From: CAILZL01 sp049840395
GTDB taxonomy: Bacteria > Pseudomonadota > Gammaproteobacteria > Steroidobacterales > Steroidobacteraceae
Direction of reading: 5' to 3'
Assembly: GCA_049840395.1 (NCBI GenBank)
Contig: JASGLD010000005.1
Location: 1,054,001-1,118,000 of the forward strand
Length of the DNA stretch: 64,000 nt
Part shown: positions 34,670-43,209 of the stretch, piece by piece
How the letters are laid out: every line of letters starts with the position of its first letter
How positions within the stretch are numbered: the first letter of the stretch is position 1
Translations under genes and position numbers: made by a program
The notes under the pieces: generated by a model
Databases searched by the model: none
What the model was told of the DNA's origin: nothing
The model's input: the letters and a program-made list of their open reading frames with translations, nothing else

Positions 34670-36211
34670 ATGAAACGTCGCGACTTATTGCGAGCGGGGA
34701 TATTAACTGCAGCGAGTATGGCAACGTCCCGTGCCTGGGCGGTTGGCCTGCGCTTCGAACGTGATCCGTTTTCGCTGGGCGTAGCCTCAGGATATCCCAG
34801 TGCCGATGGTTTTGTTTTATGGACTCGGCTTGCGCCGGAGCCATTGAGTCCAAATGGCGGCATGGATCCTGTGACAGTTCCTGTTGTCTGGGAAGTTGCC
34901 AGTGACTCGAACATGCGCAACGTGGTGCGATGTGGCGTGGCGTATGCCGCGCCTGATTGGGCGCATTCGGTGCATGTGGAAGTGGATTATCTTGAGGCGG
35001 GGCGTCCTTATTGGTATCGCTTCACCGCAGGCGACGCTCGCAGCCCGATTGGACGTGCAGTCACCGCGCCGCCCGTCAATGCACCAGTGGAGCGTTTGCG
35101 TTTGGCACTGGCCAGCTGCCAGAACTACGAGCATGGCTATTTCGTTGCCTATGAGCGTATGTTGCAAGATGCGCCGGATCTGGTCGTGCATGTGGGCGAC
35201 TACATCTACGAGACCGGTTCGTGCAAGCAACCGTCCGTGCGTCAGCATGGATCGGGCGAAGCGAACACCTTGGACGACTATCGTACCCGTTACGCCTTGT
35301 ATAAATCGGATCCGAATCTGCAGGCCATACATGCTGCCTGTCCCTGGGTGGTGACCTGGGACGATCATGAAGTCGACAACGATTATGCGGGTGATGTATC
35401 GGAGCACGACGACGATCCGGTGTTGTTCCTGCAGCGTCGCACGGCCGCTTATCGTGCTTACTACGAACATATGCCCTTGCCGCGGAAAGCGGTGCCGTTC
35501 GGCAACGTCATGCGTGTTCACCTGCAGCAGACCTATGGTGATCTGGTGAACTTATGCATGCTGGATGGACGGCAATATCGCACACCGCAAGCCTGTCCCC
35601 AGCCCGGACGGCGCGGCAGTAATCATATGGTCGACTGCGCGGAGCGATTGGACGCAACGCGAACCATGTTGGGCCAGTATCAGGAGGCCTGGCTGAGAAT
35701 GCGCTTGTGCGAATCCAAGGCGCGTTGGAACCTGCTGGCGCAAGGCGTGGTGATGGCGCACCTTGACGAATTGCCCGGCGAAGGCGAGCGTTATAGTACG
35801 GATAGCTGGAATGGTTATCCTGCGGCGCGCCAGCGATTGATAGACAGTCTGGTTCAGACGCGCGCCAGCAATCCGGTGATTTTAAGCGGTGACATTCATG
35901 CCTTTGCTGCCAGCGATATATCCAGGGTGCCCGAGCGCGCCGATACGCCGATTGTCACCAGCGAACTGGTGACTACTTCCATCAGCACCGATACCGCCCC
36001 AGAGAGGCGCTTCGAGCGCTTAAAGCTCGAAAATCCCAATACCAAACTGATTACGGGTTTATATCGCGGTTATACGCGACTGGATATCACGCCCAAGCAA
36101 CTGCGTGCCGATCTGATTGCGATGGACACGGTATCTAAGCCGCATTCCGATTCGCGAGTATTGCGCTCTTTCACGCTAGAAGCGGGGCGCCCAGGACTGT
36201 TGGAGTCCTGA
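34670..36211 (+). CDS. phoD: PhoD-family alkaline phosphatase (Tat-exported)
   Basis: 513 residues. A twin-arginine signal (MKRRDLLRAGILTAASMA, cleavage near 'SRAWA'). PhoD-like features: 'DPFSLGVASGYPSADGFVLWTRLAPEP', 'RLALASCQNYEHGYFVAYERML', 'LVVHVGDYIYE' (metal site), 'VVTWDDHEVDNDYAGD', 'MLDGRQYRT', and 'NPVILSGDIHAFAASDI'. PhoD enzymes are calcium/iron-dependent phosphodiesterase/phosphomonoesterases in the periplasm. With PhoX 14 kb away, the window encodes two unrelated Tat-exported phosphatases. Confidence 0.93.
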   Translation: MKRRDLLRAGILTAASMATSRAWAVGLRFERDPFSLGVASGYPSADGFVLWTRLAPEPLSPNGGMDPVTVPVVWEVASDSNMRNVVRCGVAYAAPDWAHSVHVEVDYLEAGRPYWYRFTAGDARSPIGRAVTAPPVNAPVERLRLALASCQNYEHGYFVAYERMLQDAPDLVVHVGDYIYETGSCKQPSVRQHGSGEANTLDDYRTRYALYKSDPNLQAIHAACPWVVTWDDHEVDNDYAGDVSEHDDDPVLFLQRRTAAYRAYYEHMPLPRKAVPFGNVMRVHLQQTYGDLVNLCMLDGRQYRTPQACPQPGRRGSNHMVDCAERLDATRTMLGQYQEAWLRMRLCESKARWNLLAQGVVMAHLDELPGEGERYSTDSWNGYPAARQRLIDSLVQTRASNPVILSGDIHAFAASDISRVPERADTPIVTSELVTTSISTDTAPERRFERLKLENPNTKLITGLYRGYTRLDITPKQLRADLIAMDTVSKPHSDSRVLRSFTLEAGRPGLLES

Positions 36212-36227
36212 GCGAAGGCACAACGTT

Positions 36228-37106
36228 TTATTGGGCGTTCTGCAACGCCGCGATGCGTTCTTCCAGCGGCGGGTGGGTCATGAACAGACGGTTGATGCCC
36301 TTGCCGCCACCCGAGATACCGAAGGCTGCCATTTTTTCCGGCAGCGGACCGGCGTGGCGATTCTGCAGTCGTTGCAATGCGGCGATCATGTTGCTGCGGC
36401 CGGCCAGGTGCGCACCGCCGGCATCGGCGCGAAACTCGCGCAGACGCGAGAACCACATGACGATCATGCTGGCGAGGATGCCCAGCACCAGCTGGCTGAC
36501 GATGATGCTGATGGTGTACGCCGGACCATAGCCGCGTTCGGTTCTGAAGATCACCTTGTCCACGGTGTGGCCGATGACGCGCGACAGGAAGATCACGAAG
36601 GTGTTCACCACGCCTTGAATCAAGGTCAGGGTCACCATGTCGCCGTTGGCGACGTGACTGATTTCATGACCGATCACTGCTTCGGCTTCGGCCTGGGTCA
36701 TGCTGTTGAGCAGGCCGGTGCTCACTGCAACCAGGGCATTGTTGCGGCGCGCGCCGGTGGCAAAGGCATTCATATCGGGTGAATCGAAGATGCCCACCTC
36801 CGGCATGCCGATGCCGGCTTGCTGGGCATGGCGTTGCACCGTGTTGAGCAGCCAGATTTCGCGCGGGGTGCGCGCCTGCTGGATGACTTCCACGCCCATC
36901 ATGCGCTTGGCCGACCATTTGGAAATGGCCAGCGACAACAGTGAGCCGGCGAAGCCGAATACGGCGGAGAAAATCAGCAGGTTGTTGATGTTTAAGTCGC
37001 TGCCATTGGCGGCCAGCAGCTGATCCGCGCCCAGCAGGTGCAGGACGATGCCCAATACGAGCACGATCGCCAGATTGGTAACGATAAACAGGAAAATGCG
37101 TTTCAT
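36228..37106 (-). CDS. htpX: Membrane zinc protease HtpX
   Basis: 292 residues from ATG 37106; the frame extends 22 codons upstream without homology. Inner-membrane M48 metalloprotease that degrades misfolded membrane proteins under heat or envelope stress. Two N-terminal helices ('IFLFIVTNLAIVLVLGIVLHLLG' and 'LLIFSAVFGFAGSLLSLAIS'), 'PEVGIFDSPDMNAFATG', the catalytic HEISH motif in 'VIGHEISHVANGD' near residue 140, two further membrane spans, and the third zinc ligand in 'LREFRADAGGA'. C-terminal 'FMTHPPLEERIAALQ' is diagnostic. It converges with phoD, 16 bases apart. Confidence 0.95.
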   Translation of the reverse strand: MKRIFLFIVTNLAIVLVLGIVLHLLGADQLLAANGSDLNINNLLIFSAVFGFAGSLLSLAISKWSAKRMMGVEVIQQARTPREIWLLNTVQRHAQQAGIGMPEVGIFDSPDMNAFATGARRNNALVAVSTGLLNSMTQAEAEAVIGHEISHVANGDMVTLTLIQGVVNTFVIFLSRVIGHTVDKVIFRTERGYGPAYTISIIVSQLVLGILASMIVMWFSRLREFRADAGGAHLAGRSNMIAALQRLQNRHAGPLPEKMAAFGISGGGKGINRLFMTHPPLEERIAALQNAQ

Positions 37107-37301
37107 GGATGGTCCGAAAAAGCTTCGCGGGAACCGCCGCGACCGGGTCAGTATGGGGGTGTGACCGGGCAATTCAAGTTCAGGTTCCGGGCCTCAGCCT
37201 GCGGCGGGAGCATCTTTACTCTCCCTGACAATGTCATCTGCCGGTAGTTTTCAGCGCTCAGTCCCCTACAATGTCCACCTGTCCTTATTGGGATTTATGC
37301 C

Positions 37302-38606
37302 ATGTCTGCCAGTTCTTCATCGTCATTGCAGGTAAACGACTCGCCTAATCAAGTTGGTGCGTTGATGGAGCCGCTGGGTCGTGCGGCTGTGGAAGCGGCG
37401 CGACTGCTGGCGCAGACCGATGCCGCTACCAAGAATCGTGCCCTGCAAGGCGCCGTAGATGCGTTGCGTGCACGTAGCGCCGAGATTCTCGCTGCGAACG
37501 CCAGGGACATGACCTCGGCGCGTGAGCGCAATCTCAGCAACGCGCTGCTGGATCGTCTGCTGCTCGATCCCAAGCGGGTCGAGGCGATGGCCAAGGGCAT
37601 CGAGGACATCATGCAGTTGGCCGATCCCATCGGTACCGTCATTGCCGAATGGACGCGGCCTAATGGCATGACCATTCAACGTGTGCGTGTACCGTTGGGT
37701 GTGATCGGCATCATTTACGAAAGCCGTCCCAATGTCACCGCGGACGCCGGTGCGTTGTGCCTGAAGTCGGGCAACGCGGTGATTTTGCGTGGTGGTTCCG
37801 AAAGCCAGCATTCTAGTCGCGCCATTCATGCCTGTCTGGTCGAGGGTTTGAAAGTAGCTGGTCTTCCCGAGGCGGCAATTCAATTGGTGCCTACGACTGA
37901 CCGTGCTGCCGTGGGCTATATGTTGGCCGGCATGACTGACTACATCGATGTCATCGTGCCTCGTGGCGGTAAGAGCTTGATCCAACGTGTGCAGCAGGAT
38001 GCGCGTGTGCCGGTGATCGGCCACTTGGAAGGAAACTGCCATGTGTATGTGGATCGCGATGCCGATGTGAACATGGCGCTGGAGATCGTCAAGAACGCCA
38101 AGCTGCGCCGTACCGGGATTTGCGGTTCGGCAGAGACCTTGTTGCTGGACAACGCCGGTATAAAGACGCTGGGCGTGCCAGTGGTGAAGATGTTGTTGGA
38201 CAATGGCTGCGAAGTGCGTGGCGACCGTACCGTGCAGGATTTGGATGCGCGCGTAAAAGCCGCCACCGAGGAAGATTGGTACACCGAGTACCTGGACTCC
38301 ATCATCGCTGCACGAGTGGTGGATAACGTCGATGCGGCCATCGAGCACATTGCCAAGTATGGTTCGGCGCACACCGAAGCCATCGTCACCGGCAATCAGC
38401 AGACGGCCGATCGTTTTCTTAATGGCGTGGACAGTGCCATCGTCTTGCACAACGCTTCTACGCAATTTGCCGATGGCGGTGAGTTTGGTATGGGCGCCGA
38501 GATCGGGATTTCCACTGACAAATTCCATGCGCGCGGGCCGGTGGGTGTGGAGCAGCTCACCAGCTATAAATACAAGGTGCGTGGTTCGGGCCAAGTGCGG
38601 TCTTAG
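37302..38606 (+). CDS. proA: Gamma-glutamyl phosphate reductase
   Basis: 434 residues; catalyses NADPH-dependent reduction of L-glutamyl-5-phosphate to the semialdehyde, the second step of proline synthesis. Signatures: 'RVPLGVIGIIYESRPNVTADAGALCLKSGN', 'VIVPRGGKSLI', 'VPVIGHLEGNCHVYVD' and 'TGICGSAETLL' (active-site Cys), and 'ASTQFADGGEFGMGAEIGISTDK'. It starts at ATG 37302. Usually proB is beside proA in many gammaproteobacteria; it is not in this window. Confidence 0.96.
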   Translation: MSASSSSSLQVNDSPNQVGALMEPLGRAAVEAARLLAQTDAATKNRALQGAVDALRARSAEILAANARDMTSARERNLSNALLDRLLLDPKRVEAMAKGIEDIMQLADPIGTVIAEWTRPNGMTIQRVRVPLGVIGIIYESRPNVTADAGALCLKSGNAVILRGGSESQHSSRAIHACLVEGLKVAGLPEAAIQLVPTTDRAAVGYMLAGMTDYIDVIVPRGGKSLIQRVQQDARVPVIGHLEGNCHVYVDRDADVNMALEIVKNAKLRRTGICGSAETLLLDNAGIKTLGVPVVKMLLDNGCEVRGDRTVQDLDARVKAATEEDWYTEYLDSIIAARVVDNVDAAIEHIAKYGSAHTEAIVTGNQQTADRFLNGVDSAIVLHNASTQFADGGEFGMGAEIGISTDKFHARGPVGVEQLTSYKYKVRGSGQVRS

Positions 38607-38668
38607 AAGCAATACCTATGCAGGAACGAGGCATGCCTCTCCCTGTGGCAAACGAATTCGGGTCAGGC

Positions 38669-40198
38669 ATGCTTGACTCCTACAGGCAAGGGTTTAAGTC
38701 AGTGAGCGAGACAAGTAATCGGCCAGGTAAGCGAGCAAGTGGTTTAAGCGCATGCATCGGCATGTTGTTGGCCAATCTGGCGTTGGCGCAATCTGCCGAT
38801 GTCCTGCCGCCATTACAAAGCTCATTGGAGCAAGCCAAAACGGCGCGCGCTGAATTGTTGGCGCCGCGTACCTATGTGAAAGCCAGCGATGCGTTGAAAG
38901 ATCTGACCAAGGATGTCAGCGGCAATGCCAAGGCCGATCGCATTCAGAAAAAGCGCACTGAAACTCAGCAGGCCATCGACAAGACCCAGCAGGTGGTTGC
39001 CCAGAGCAACAAAACCTTGTTGACCGTCATCAAGGCTTACGACGATGCCGTTACTGCTGGTGCGCCCAAATCGCAGGGTGAGGCCTGGAGCAAGGCCGAG
39101 CAACGTTTCAAACAGGCCGTGTCTGAAGTCGAAGGCAATGATCTGGACGATGCGCGTAGCAAGGGTGCGGAAGCCGAAGTGTTGTTGCGCGATGTCGAGT
39201 TGCAGGCCATCAAGGTCAACATATTGGGCGAGGCGCGCGATGTGATCGGCAAGGCGCAAGTCGCCAAAGTGCCGGAGTTTGCACCACGCAGTTTTGCCGT
39301 GGCGCAGCAGCAATTGGCGTTGGCCGATCAACAGCTGGCGCGCAATCGCTATGAATTAACCGAGCCGAAGCGCCTTGCGGCGCAGGCTGCCTATGAAGCT
39401 CGGCATGCGCAATACCTTGCCGAATTGATTGGCCGTGCGCAGGCTAAGGACGGGGTCAAGCAGCAAGTGGCGGAAGAACAATTGCTGGCCATCGAAGATC
39501 CTATTCGTCAGTTGGTGACGGAATTGGAAGTGGCGCCTACTTTCGATCAGGGTTATAGCAGTGCGCTACAACAGGCGCGCGCCAAGGTACAGCAACAGCA
39601 ACAGGATTTGATCAATGCACGCCAGAGCGTGCGCGACCGTGAACAGCAGATCGCAGATCTTAAAGGTCAGCTCACCGATACCAATGCAGCCATCCAAAAG
39701 CTGGAGACCCGTCTGGGCGGTGAATCGGAAGAACGTCAGGCCTTGCTAAAGCGCCTAAGTGCACAGGAACGTTTGCGCGACAACATCAGTCAGGTTGAGA
39801 AGTTGTTTACTGCGGAGGAAGGTCGTGTCTATCGTCAGGGCAATCAAATGGTCATGTCCTTGAATGCCATCGCCTTCCGCAGCGCCAAGAGCACCATCGA
39901 GCCTTCCAGCTTTCCGGTGTTGGCCAAGGTCGATACCGCTATGAAGCTGTTTCCTACTGCCAGCCTGGTTATAGAAGGACATACCGATAGCGAGGGCTCC
40001 GATTCGGCCAATCTGTTGCTGTCGCAGGATCGCGCCGATGCGGTGCGGCAGTATTTGATTTCCAATCTGGGCGTCAATGCCGAGAAAGTCAGTTCAGTGG
40101 GCTATGGCGAAAGCAAGCCTATCGCCAGCAATGAAACCGAATCCGGTCGCGCGCGCAATCGTCGCATCGACATTGTCATGGATATCGGCGCTCAGTAG
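38669..40198 (+). CDS. OmpA-family protein with DUF4398 and coiled coil
   Basis: About 509 residues from ATG 38669. The start is uncertain: ATG 38618 or GTG near 38701 are possible. After a hydrophobic segment ('LSACIGMLLANLALAQSAD') comes a helical DUF4398-like domain ('SFAVAQQQLALADQQLARNRYELTEPKRLAAQAAYEARHAQYLA'), a long coiled coil (about 280-380, Gln/Leu/Arg rich), and a C-terminal OmpA peptidoglycan-binding domain ('LVIEGHTDSEGSDSANLLLSQDRADAVRQYL', 'SVGYGESKPIASNETESGRARNRRIDI'). It probably tethers the envelope to the cell wall. Confidence 0.85.
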   Translation: MLDSYRQGFKSVSETSNRPGKRASGLSACIGMLLANLALAQSADVLPPLQSSLEQAKTARAELLAPRTYVKASDALKDLTKDVSGNAKADRIQKKRTETQQAIDKTQQVVAQSNKTLLTVIKAYDDAVTAGAPKSQGEAWSKAEQRFKQAVSEVEGNDLDDARSKGAEAEVLLRDVELQAIKVNILGEARDVIGKAQVAKVPEFAPRSFAVAQQQLALADQQLARNRYELTEPKRLAAQAAYEARHAQYLAELIGRAQAKDGVKQQVAEEQLLAIEDPIRQLVTELEVAPTFDQGYSSALQQARAKVQQQQQDLINARQSVRDREQQIADLKGQLTDTNAAIQKLETRLGGESEERQALLKRLSAQERLRDNISQVEKLFTAEEGRVYRQGNQMVMSLNAIAFRSAKSTIEPSSFPVLAKVDTAMKLFPTASLVIEGHTDSEGSDSANLLLSQDRADAVRQYLISNLGVNAEKVSSVGYGESKPIASNETESGRARNRRIDIVMDIGAQ

Positions 40199-40209
40199 CA
40201 GGAACCGTG

Positions 40210-40374
40210 ATGCCCTTAGTGCCGCGTAGAGGTTTATTTGGTGCACTGTTGCTGCTGGCAGGCGGTGTGCTGCTAGTTGTGGCAATGTTTTCCAGAGTGC
40301 GTGTGTTGGCCTACGCATCCTATGGTTTGTTGGCCGTGGGTGTCTGGATGATCGCGCGGCGTAGTGCGCGATAA
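40210..40374 (+). CDS. Small two-helix membrane protein, 54 residues
   Basis: Short gene with AGGA seven bases before ATG 40210. The predicted protein starts 'MPLVPRRGLFGALLLLAGG' and has two hydrophobic spans (about 9-26 and 33-48), with a positively charged end 'ARRSAR'. It starts 11 bases after the OmpA gene stop and is likely cotranscribed. No family recognised. Confidence 0.6.
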   Translation: MPLVPRRGLFGALLLLAGGVLLVVAMFSRVRVLAYASYGLLAVGVWMIARRSAR

Positions 40375-40400
40375 TGAAATGATGATTCTGCCTGGTAGTC

Positions 40401-40829
40401 TTATTTCCGCGGTGCTTCGCAATTGATCCAGCCCGAATCGCCGCTGGCATAGTGTTCTTTCTTCCAGATCGGTACGCGTTGTTTTACTTCGTCGATGATG
40501 TAACGACAGGCATCGAATGCAGCGCCGCGATGCGCGGCGGCAACGCCCACCCACACGGCCATGTCGCCAATCTCCAATAAACCAACGCGATGCACACAGA
40601 CGGCGCCGGTGATGCCGAACTTTTTCAACGCCTCGTCGACGATACGTTGGCCTTCTTTAACGGCCAATTCAGCGAATGCTTCGTATTCCAGACGCAGTAC
40701 TGGCTGTCCTTCGTTGTGATTGCGCACCCAGCCCTCGAAGGCAACGAAACCGCCGGCGGTGGGGTGATTCAGCGTGACTTGCAGCGCCTGATTGTCGATG
40801 CGCACGTCGGTGAAGTTGAAAGTGTTCAT
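40401..40829 (-). CDS. moaE: Molybdopterin synthase catalytic subunit
   Basis: 142 residues. Transfers sulfur from the MoaD C-terminal thiocarboxylate to precursor Z (cPMP) to make molybdopterin. Signatures: 'GGFVAFEGWVRNHNEGQPVLRLEYEAFAELA', 'VHRVGLLEIGDMAVWVGVAAAHRGAAFDACRYIIDEVKQRVPIWKKE' with the active-site Lys pair near 118-119, then 'HYASGDSGWI'. It is the last gene of the minus-strand operon, 2 bases after the MobA-MoaD fusion gene, which supplies its partner. Confidence 0.95.
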   Translation of the reverse strand: MNTFNFTDVRIDNQALQVTLNHPTAGGFVAFEGWVRNHNEGQPVLRLEYEAFAELAVKEGQRIVDEALKKFGITGAVCVHRVGLLEIGDMAVWVGVAAAHRGAAFDACRYIIDEVKQRVPIWKKEHYASGDSGWINCEAPRK

Positions 40830-40831
40830 GC

Positions 40832-41659
40832 CTAGCCGCCTGCCACGGGTGGAATGAAGGCGATGCTGTCACCGGATTTGAGCGGCTGCTGCCATTCACA
40901 GAATTCGTTGTTGACGGCCACCTTGAGTTGTTCGCGGTTCAATTTAAAGCCATAGCGTTGTTGTAGCTCGGCATAGATCTCTGCTGGCGTGGTCGCTTGC
41001 GTGCTCCATGATTCGCTGCGCTTGCCGGCCTGCTCGCGGAAGATGGCGAAGTATTGCAGTTGTAGTGTCAACATTGAATTCAAGGTGGTATTGGCTTGCC
41101 GGTACTCGTCTGTCGTATTGACGTTACTCAGCGTCGCCGGGTCGAGAGGATCGACGAGTAGGGTAGCGCAACTTTGCAGCAGGCGGCGTGGTGAGTATTG
41201 GCCAGCTGCAATGGCGTTGCGCACTAACGATGCCGAGGTCGGTTCCCATAGAGCGCATAGCGGCTCGGGTTGCTGTTCGGCGTCACGGAAGGCAATGGCA
41301 ATGTGTGTGGCATCACGTTGTTGTAGCAGGCGCTGCAATGTTTGTGGATTCAACAGCGGTAAATCGCAGGCAATAACCAGCCACGCCACATCTGAATGCG
41401 CCGCTTGCGCAGCGGCTATGCCGGCAAGGGGGCCTAGTTCTTGTTGCTGATCGACAATCAGCGGCCAGCGCTTGCGCAGCTCATCCTGCTGTTGATCGGC
41501 GCGTGCCGAAACGAATACACGGGTGCAGCAAGTGGCCAGTAATTCGCAGGCTCGTTGCAGCTGCGGCACATCTTGGTAGGGCAGTGCAGCCTTGTCGTGC
41601 TGCATTCGGCGGCTGGCGCCGCCGCTTAGCACCAGGCCGTAAACATTTGCCGACTTCAC
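40832..41659 (-). CDS. MobA-MoaD fusion: Mo-cofactor guanylyltransferase plus molybdopterin synthase small subunit
   Basis: 275 residues in one frame. Residues 1-190 are MobA-like: 'GLVLSGGASRRMQHDKAAL' (nucleotide loop), 'GPLAGIAAA', 'VIACDLPLLNP' (metal Asp), 'EPLCALW'. Residues 196-275 are a complete MoaD: 'LQLQYFAIFREQAGKRSE' to the essential C-terminal Gly-Gly in 'FIPPVAGG', which is free at the protein end as thiocarboxylation needs. An in-frame ATG at 41074 is exactly where a separate MoaD would start, but has no clear ribosome site. The ATG overlaps the moaC stop. MobA makes bis-MGD, MoaD serves molybdopterin synthesis, so the fusion joins two different steps. Confidence 0.92.
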   Translation of the reverse strand: MKSANVYGLVLSGGASRRMQHDKAALPYQDVPQLQRACELLATCCTRVFVSARADQQQDELRKRWPLIVDQQQELGPLAGIAAAQAAHSDVAWLVIACDLPLLNPQTLQRLLQQRDATHIAIAFRDAEQQPEPLCALWEPTSASLVRNAIAAGQYSPRRLLQSCATLLVDPLDPATLSNVNTTDEYRQANTTLNSMLTLQLQYFAIFREQAGKRSESWSTQATTPAEIYAELQQRYGFKLNREQLKVAVNNEFCEWQQPLKSGDSIAFIPPVAGG

Positions 41660-42156
41660 GGTGGGGCGGGGTGACTGGAAATGAAGTGCCCGGTCTTATG
41701 GTCGCTCTTGCCGCCCTGCTTTTCGATTAGATGCGTGTGGGTGATGACGATGTCGTGCGACAGCGCCTTGCACATATCGTAAATGGTCAGTGCCGCAATG
41801 CTGGCGCCTGTCAGAGCTTCCATCTCCACGCCGGTCTTGTGATGAACCGAGACCGTGCAATGAATGATGGCCTCGTCACCGACCATGTTGATATGCAGCT
41901 TGCAGCTTTCTATACCCAGCGGATGACAGAACGGAATCAGCTCGTGGGTGCGTTTGGCGGCCTGCGTGCCGGCAATGATGGCGGTGTGAAATACCGGACC
42001 CTTGCTGGTGGTGAAATTTTGGTCGCGCAATGCCGCGGCGACGGCTGCAGGAAAATGTACACGCGCTTCTGCGGTGGCGACGCGCTGGGTAACGGTCTTG
42101 CCACTCACATCGACCATGGTGGGCGCACCGTCTTCGACATGCGATAACGAATTCAC
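41656..42156 (-). CDS. moaC: Cyclic pyranopterin monophosphate synthase
   Basis: 166 residues. Converts the 3',8-cyclised GTP made by MoaA into cPMP, step two of molybdenum cofactor synthesis. Features: 'MVDVSGKTVTQRVATAEARV', 'KGPVFHTAIIAGTQAAKRTHELIPFCHPL' (active-site region), 'VSVHHKTGVEMEALTGASIAALTIYDMCKAL' with the conserved Lys/Glu/Met, and a C-terminal 'IEKQGGKS'. It starts 2 bases after the moaA stop and overlaps the next gene by 4 bases (ATGA). Confidence 0.96.
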   Translation of the reverse strand: MNSLSHVEDGAPTMVDVSGKTVTQRVATAEARVHFPAAVAAALRDQNFTTSKGPVFHTAIIAGTQAAKRTHELIPFCHPLGIESCKLHINMVGDEAIIHCTVSVHHKTGVEMEALTGASIAALTIYDMCKALSHDIVITHTHLIEKQGGKSDHKTGHFISSHPAPP

Positions 42157-42158
42157 GC

Positions 42159-43202
42159 TCAGCCTCCGATGTAGTACATCTCGATCTTACGCAGCGGTTG
42201 TTCGCCGTGGCCAAGCTTGGCGCGCAACTCGCTGTAACGGTCGTCGCGCTGTTCCCAGGCGTTGCGAATCAGCTGGCGCAATTCATCGTCGCTGGCGCCG
42301 CTGCGTAATGGTTGTTTAAGGTCCACGCCGTGCGTGGCGAACAGGCAGGTGTACAGCACGCCTTCCGAAGAGAGTCGCGCACGACTGCAGGTGCCGCAGA
42401 AGGCCTGCGTGACCGAAGAGATGAAACCGATTTCTCCGGCGCCATCATCGTAGGCATAGCGTTCGGCCACTTCACCGCGATAATTGCCGGGTAATGCATG
42501 CACCGGCCAACGCGCTTGCACGCGGCTCAGTAATTCCTGCGATGGCACCACGCGTTGCATCTCCCAGTGATTGCGATTGCCCACATCCATGTACTCGATG
42601 AAGCGCACGATGACGCCGGTGCCGCGGAAGTACTCCAGCATGTCCAGCGCCGCATGATCGTTGACGCCGCGTTGCACTACGGCATTGATCTTGATGGGTG
42701 TCAGTCCCACCTGCTGTGCGGCGCGAATGCCGGCTAACACTTGATCGCGTCCTTTGAATCCGCCGCTCATCTTTTCGAAGATTGTCTCGTCCAGCGAATC
42801 GAGACTGACGGTGATGCGATTGAGACCGCTAGCCTGCAATTCGGTGGCGTATTTTTCCAGCAGTACGCCGTTGGTGGTTAAGGCGATGTCTTGTACGCCG
42901 TCAATCGCGCCCAACTCGGCAATCAATTCGGTGAGGTTGGGGCGCAGCAAGGGCTCGCCACCGGTGAGACGCAGTTTGCTGACTCCCATCTCCACGAACA
43001 GATGCGCTAGTCGCGAGATCTCTTCAAAGGACAGGCGCTCGGTAGGCTTCAGGAACTGATAATGCTCATGAAAAGTTTCGCGCGGCATGCAGTAGGGGCA
43101 ACGGAAATTGCAGCGGTCCATCACCGAGATACGCAGATCGTGCATCGGACGATGCAGGCGATCGCGCGGCGCGGCGGCAGGCAGGGGCAGAACGTTGCTC
43201 AT
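42159..43202 (-). CDS. moaA: GTP 3',8-cyclase, radical SAM
   Basis: 347 residues from ATG 43202 (15 further codons upstream overlap moeA). First step of molybdenum cofactor synthesis. The radical-SAM cluster Cys31, Cys35, Cys38 lie in 'DRCNFRCPYC'; 'KLRLTGGEPLLRPNL' binds SAM. The second iron-sulfur cluster ligands are in 'FCGTCSRARLSSEGVLYTCLF'. The protein ends in the conserved Gly-Gly (YYIGG). It lies between moeA (7 bases) and moaC (2 bases) in the operon. Confidence 0.96.
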   Translation of the reverse strand: MSNVLPLPAAAPRDRLHRPMHDLRISVMDRCNFRCPYCMPRETFHEHYQFLKPTERLSFEEISRLAHLFVEMGVSKLRLTGGEPLLRPNLTELIAELGAIDGVQDIALTTNGVLLEKYATELQASGLNRITVSLDSLDETIFEKMSGGFKGRDQVLAGIRAAQQVGLTPIKINAVVQRGVNDHAALDMLEYFRGTGVIVRFIEYMDVGNRNHWEMQRVVPSQELLSRVQARWPVHALPGNYRGEVAERYAYDDGAGEIGFISSVTQAFCGTCSRARLSSEGVLYTCLFATHGVDLKQPLRSGASDDELRQLIRNAWEQRDDRYSELRAKLGHGEQPLRKIEMYYIGG

Positions 43203-43209
43203 GTGGCGT

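Noticed and set aside
37323..38612. Long open frame antisense to proA
   Set aside because: It mirrors proA over its full length, has no family features and unnatural composition (His/Thr-rich); an effect of the codon bias of proA.
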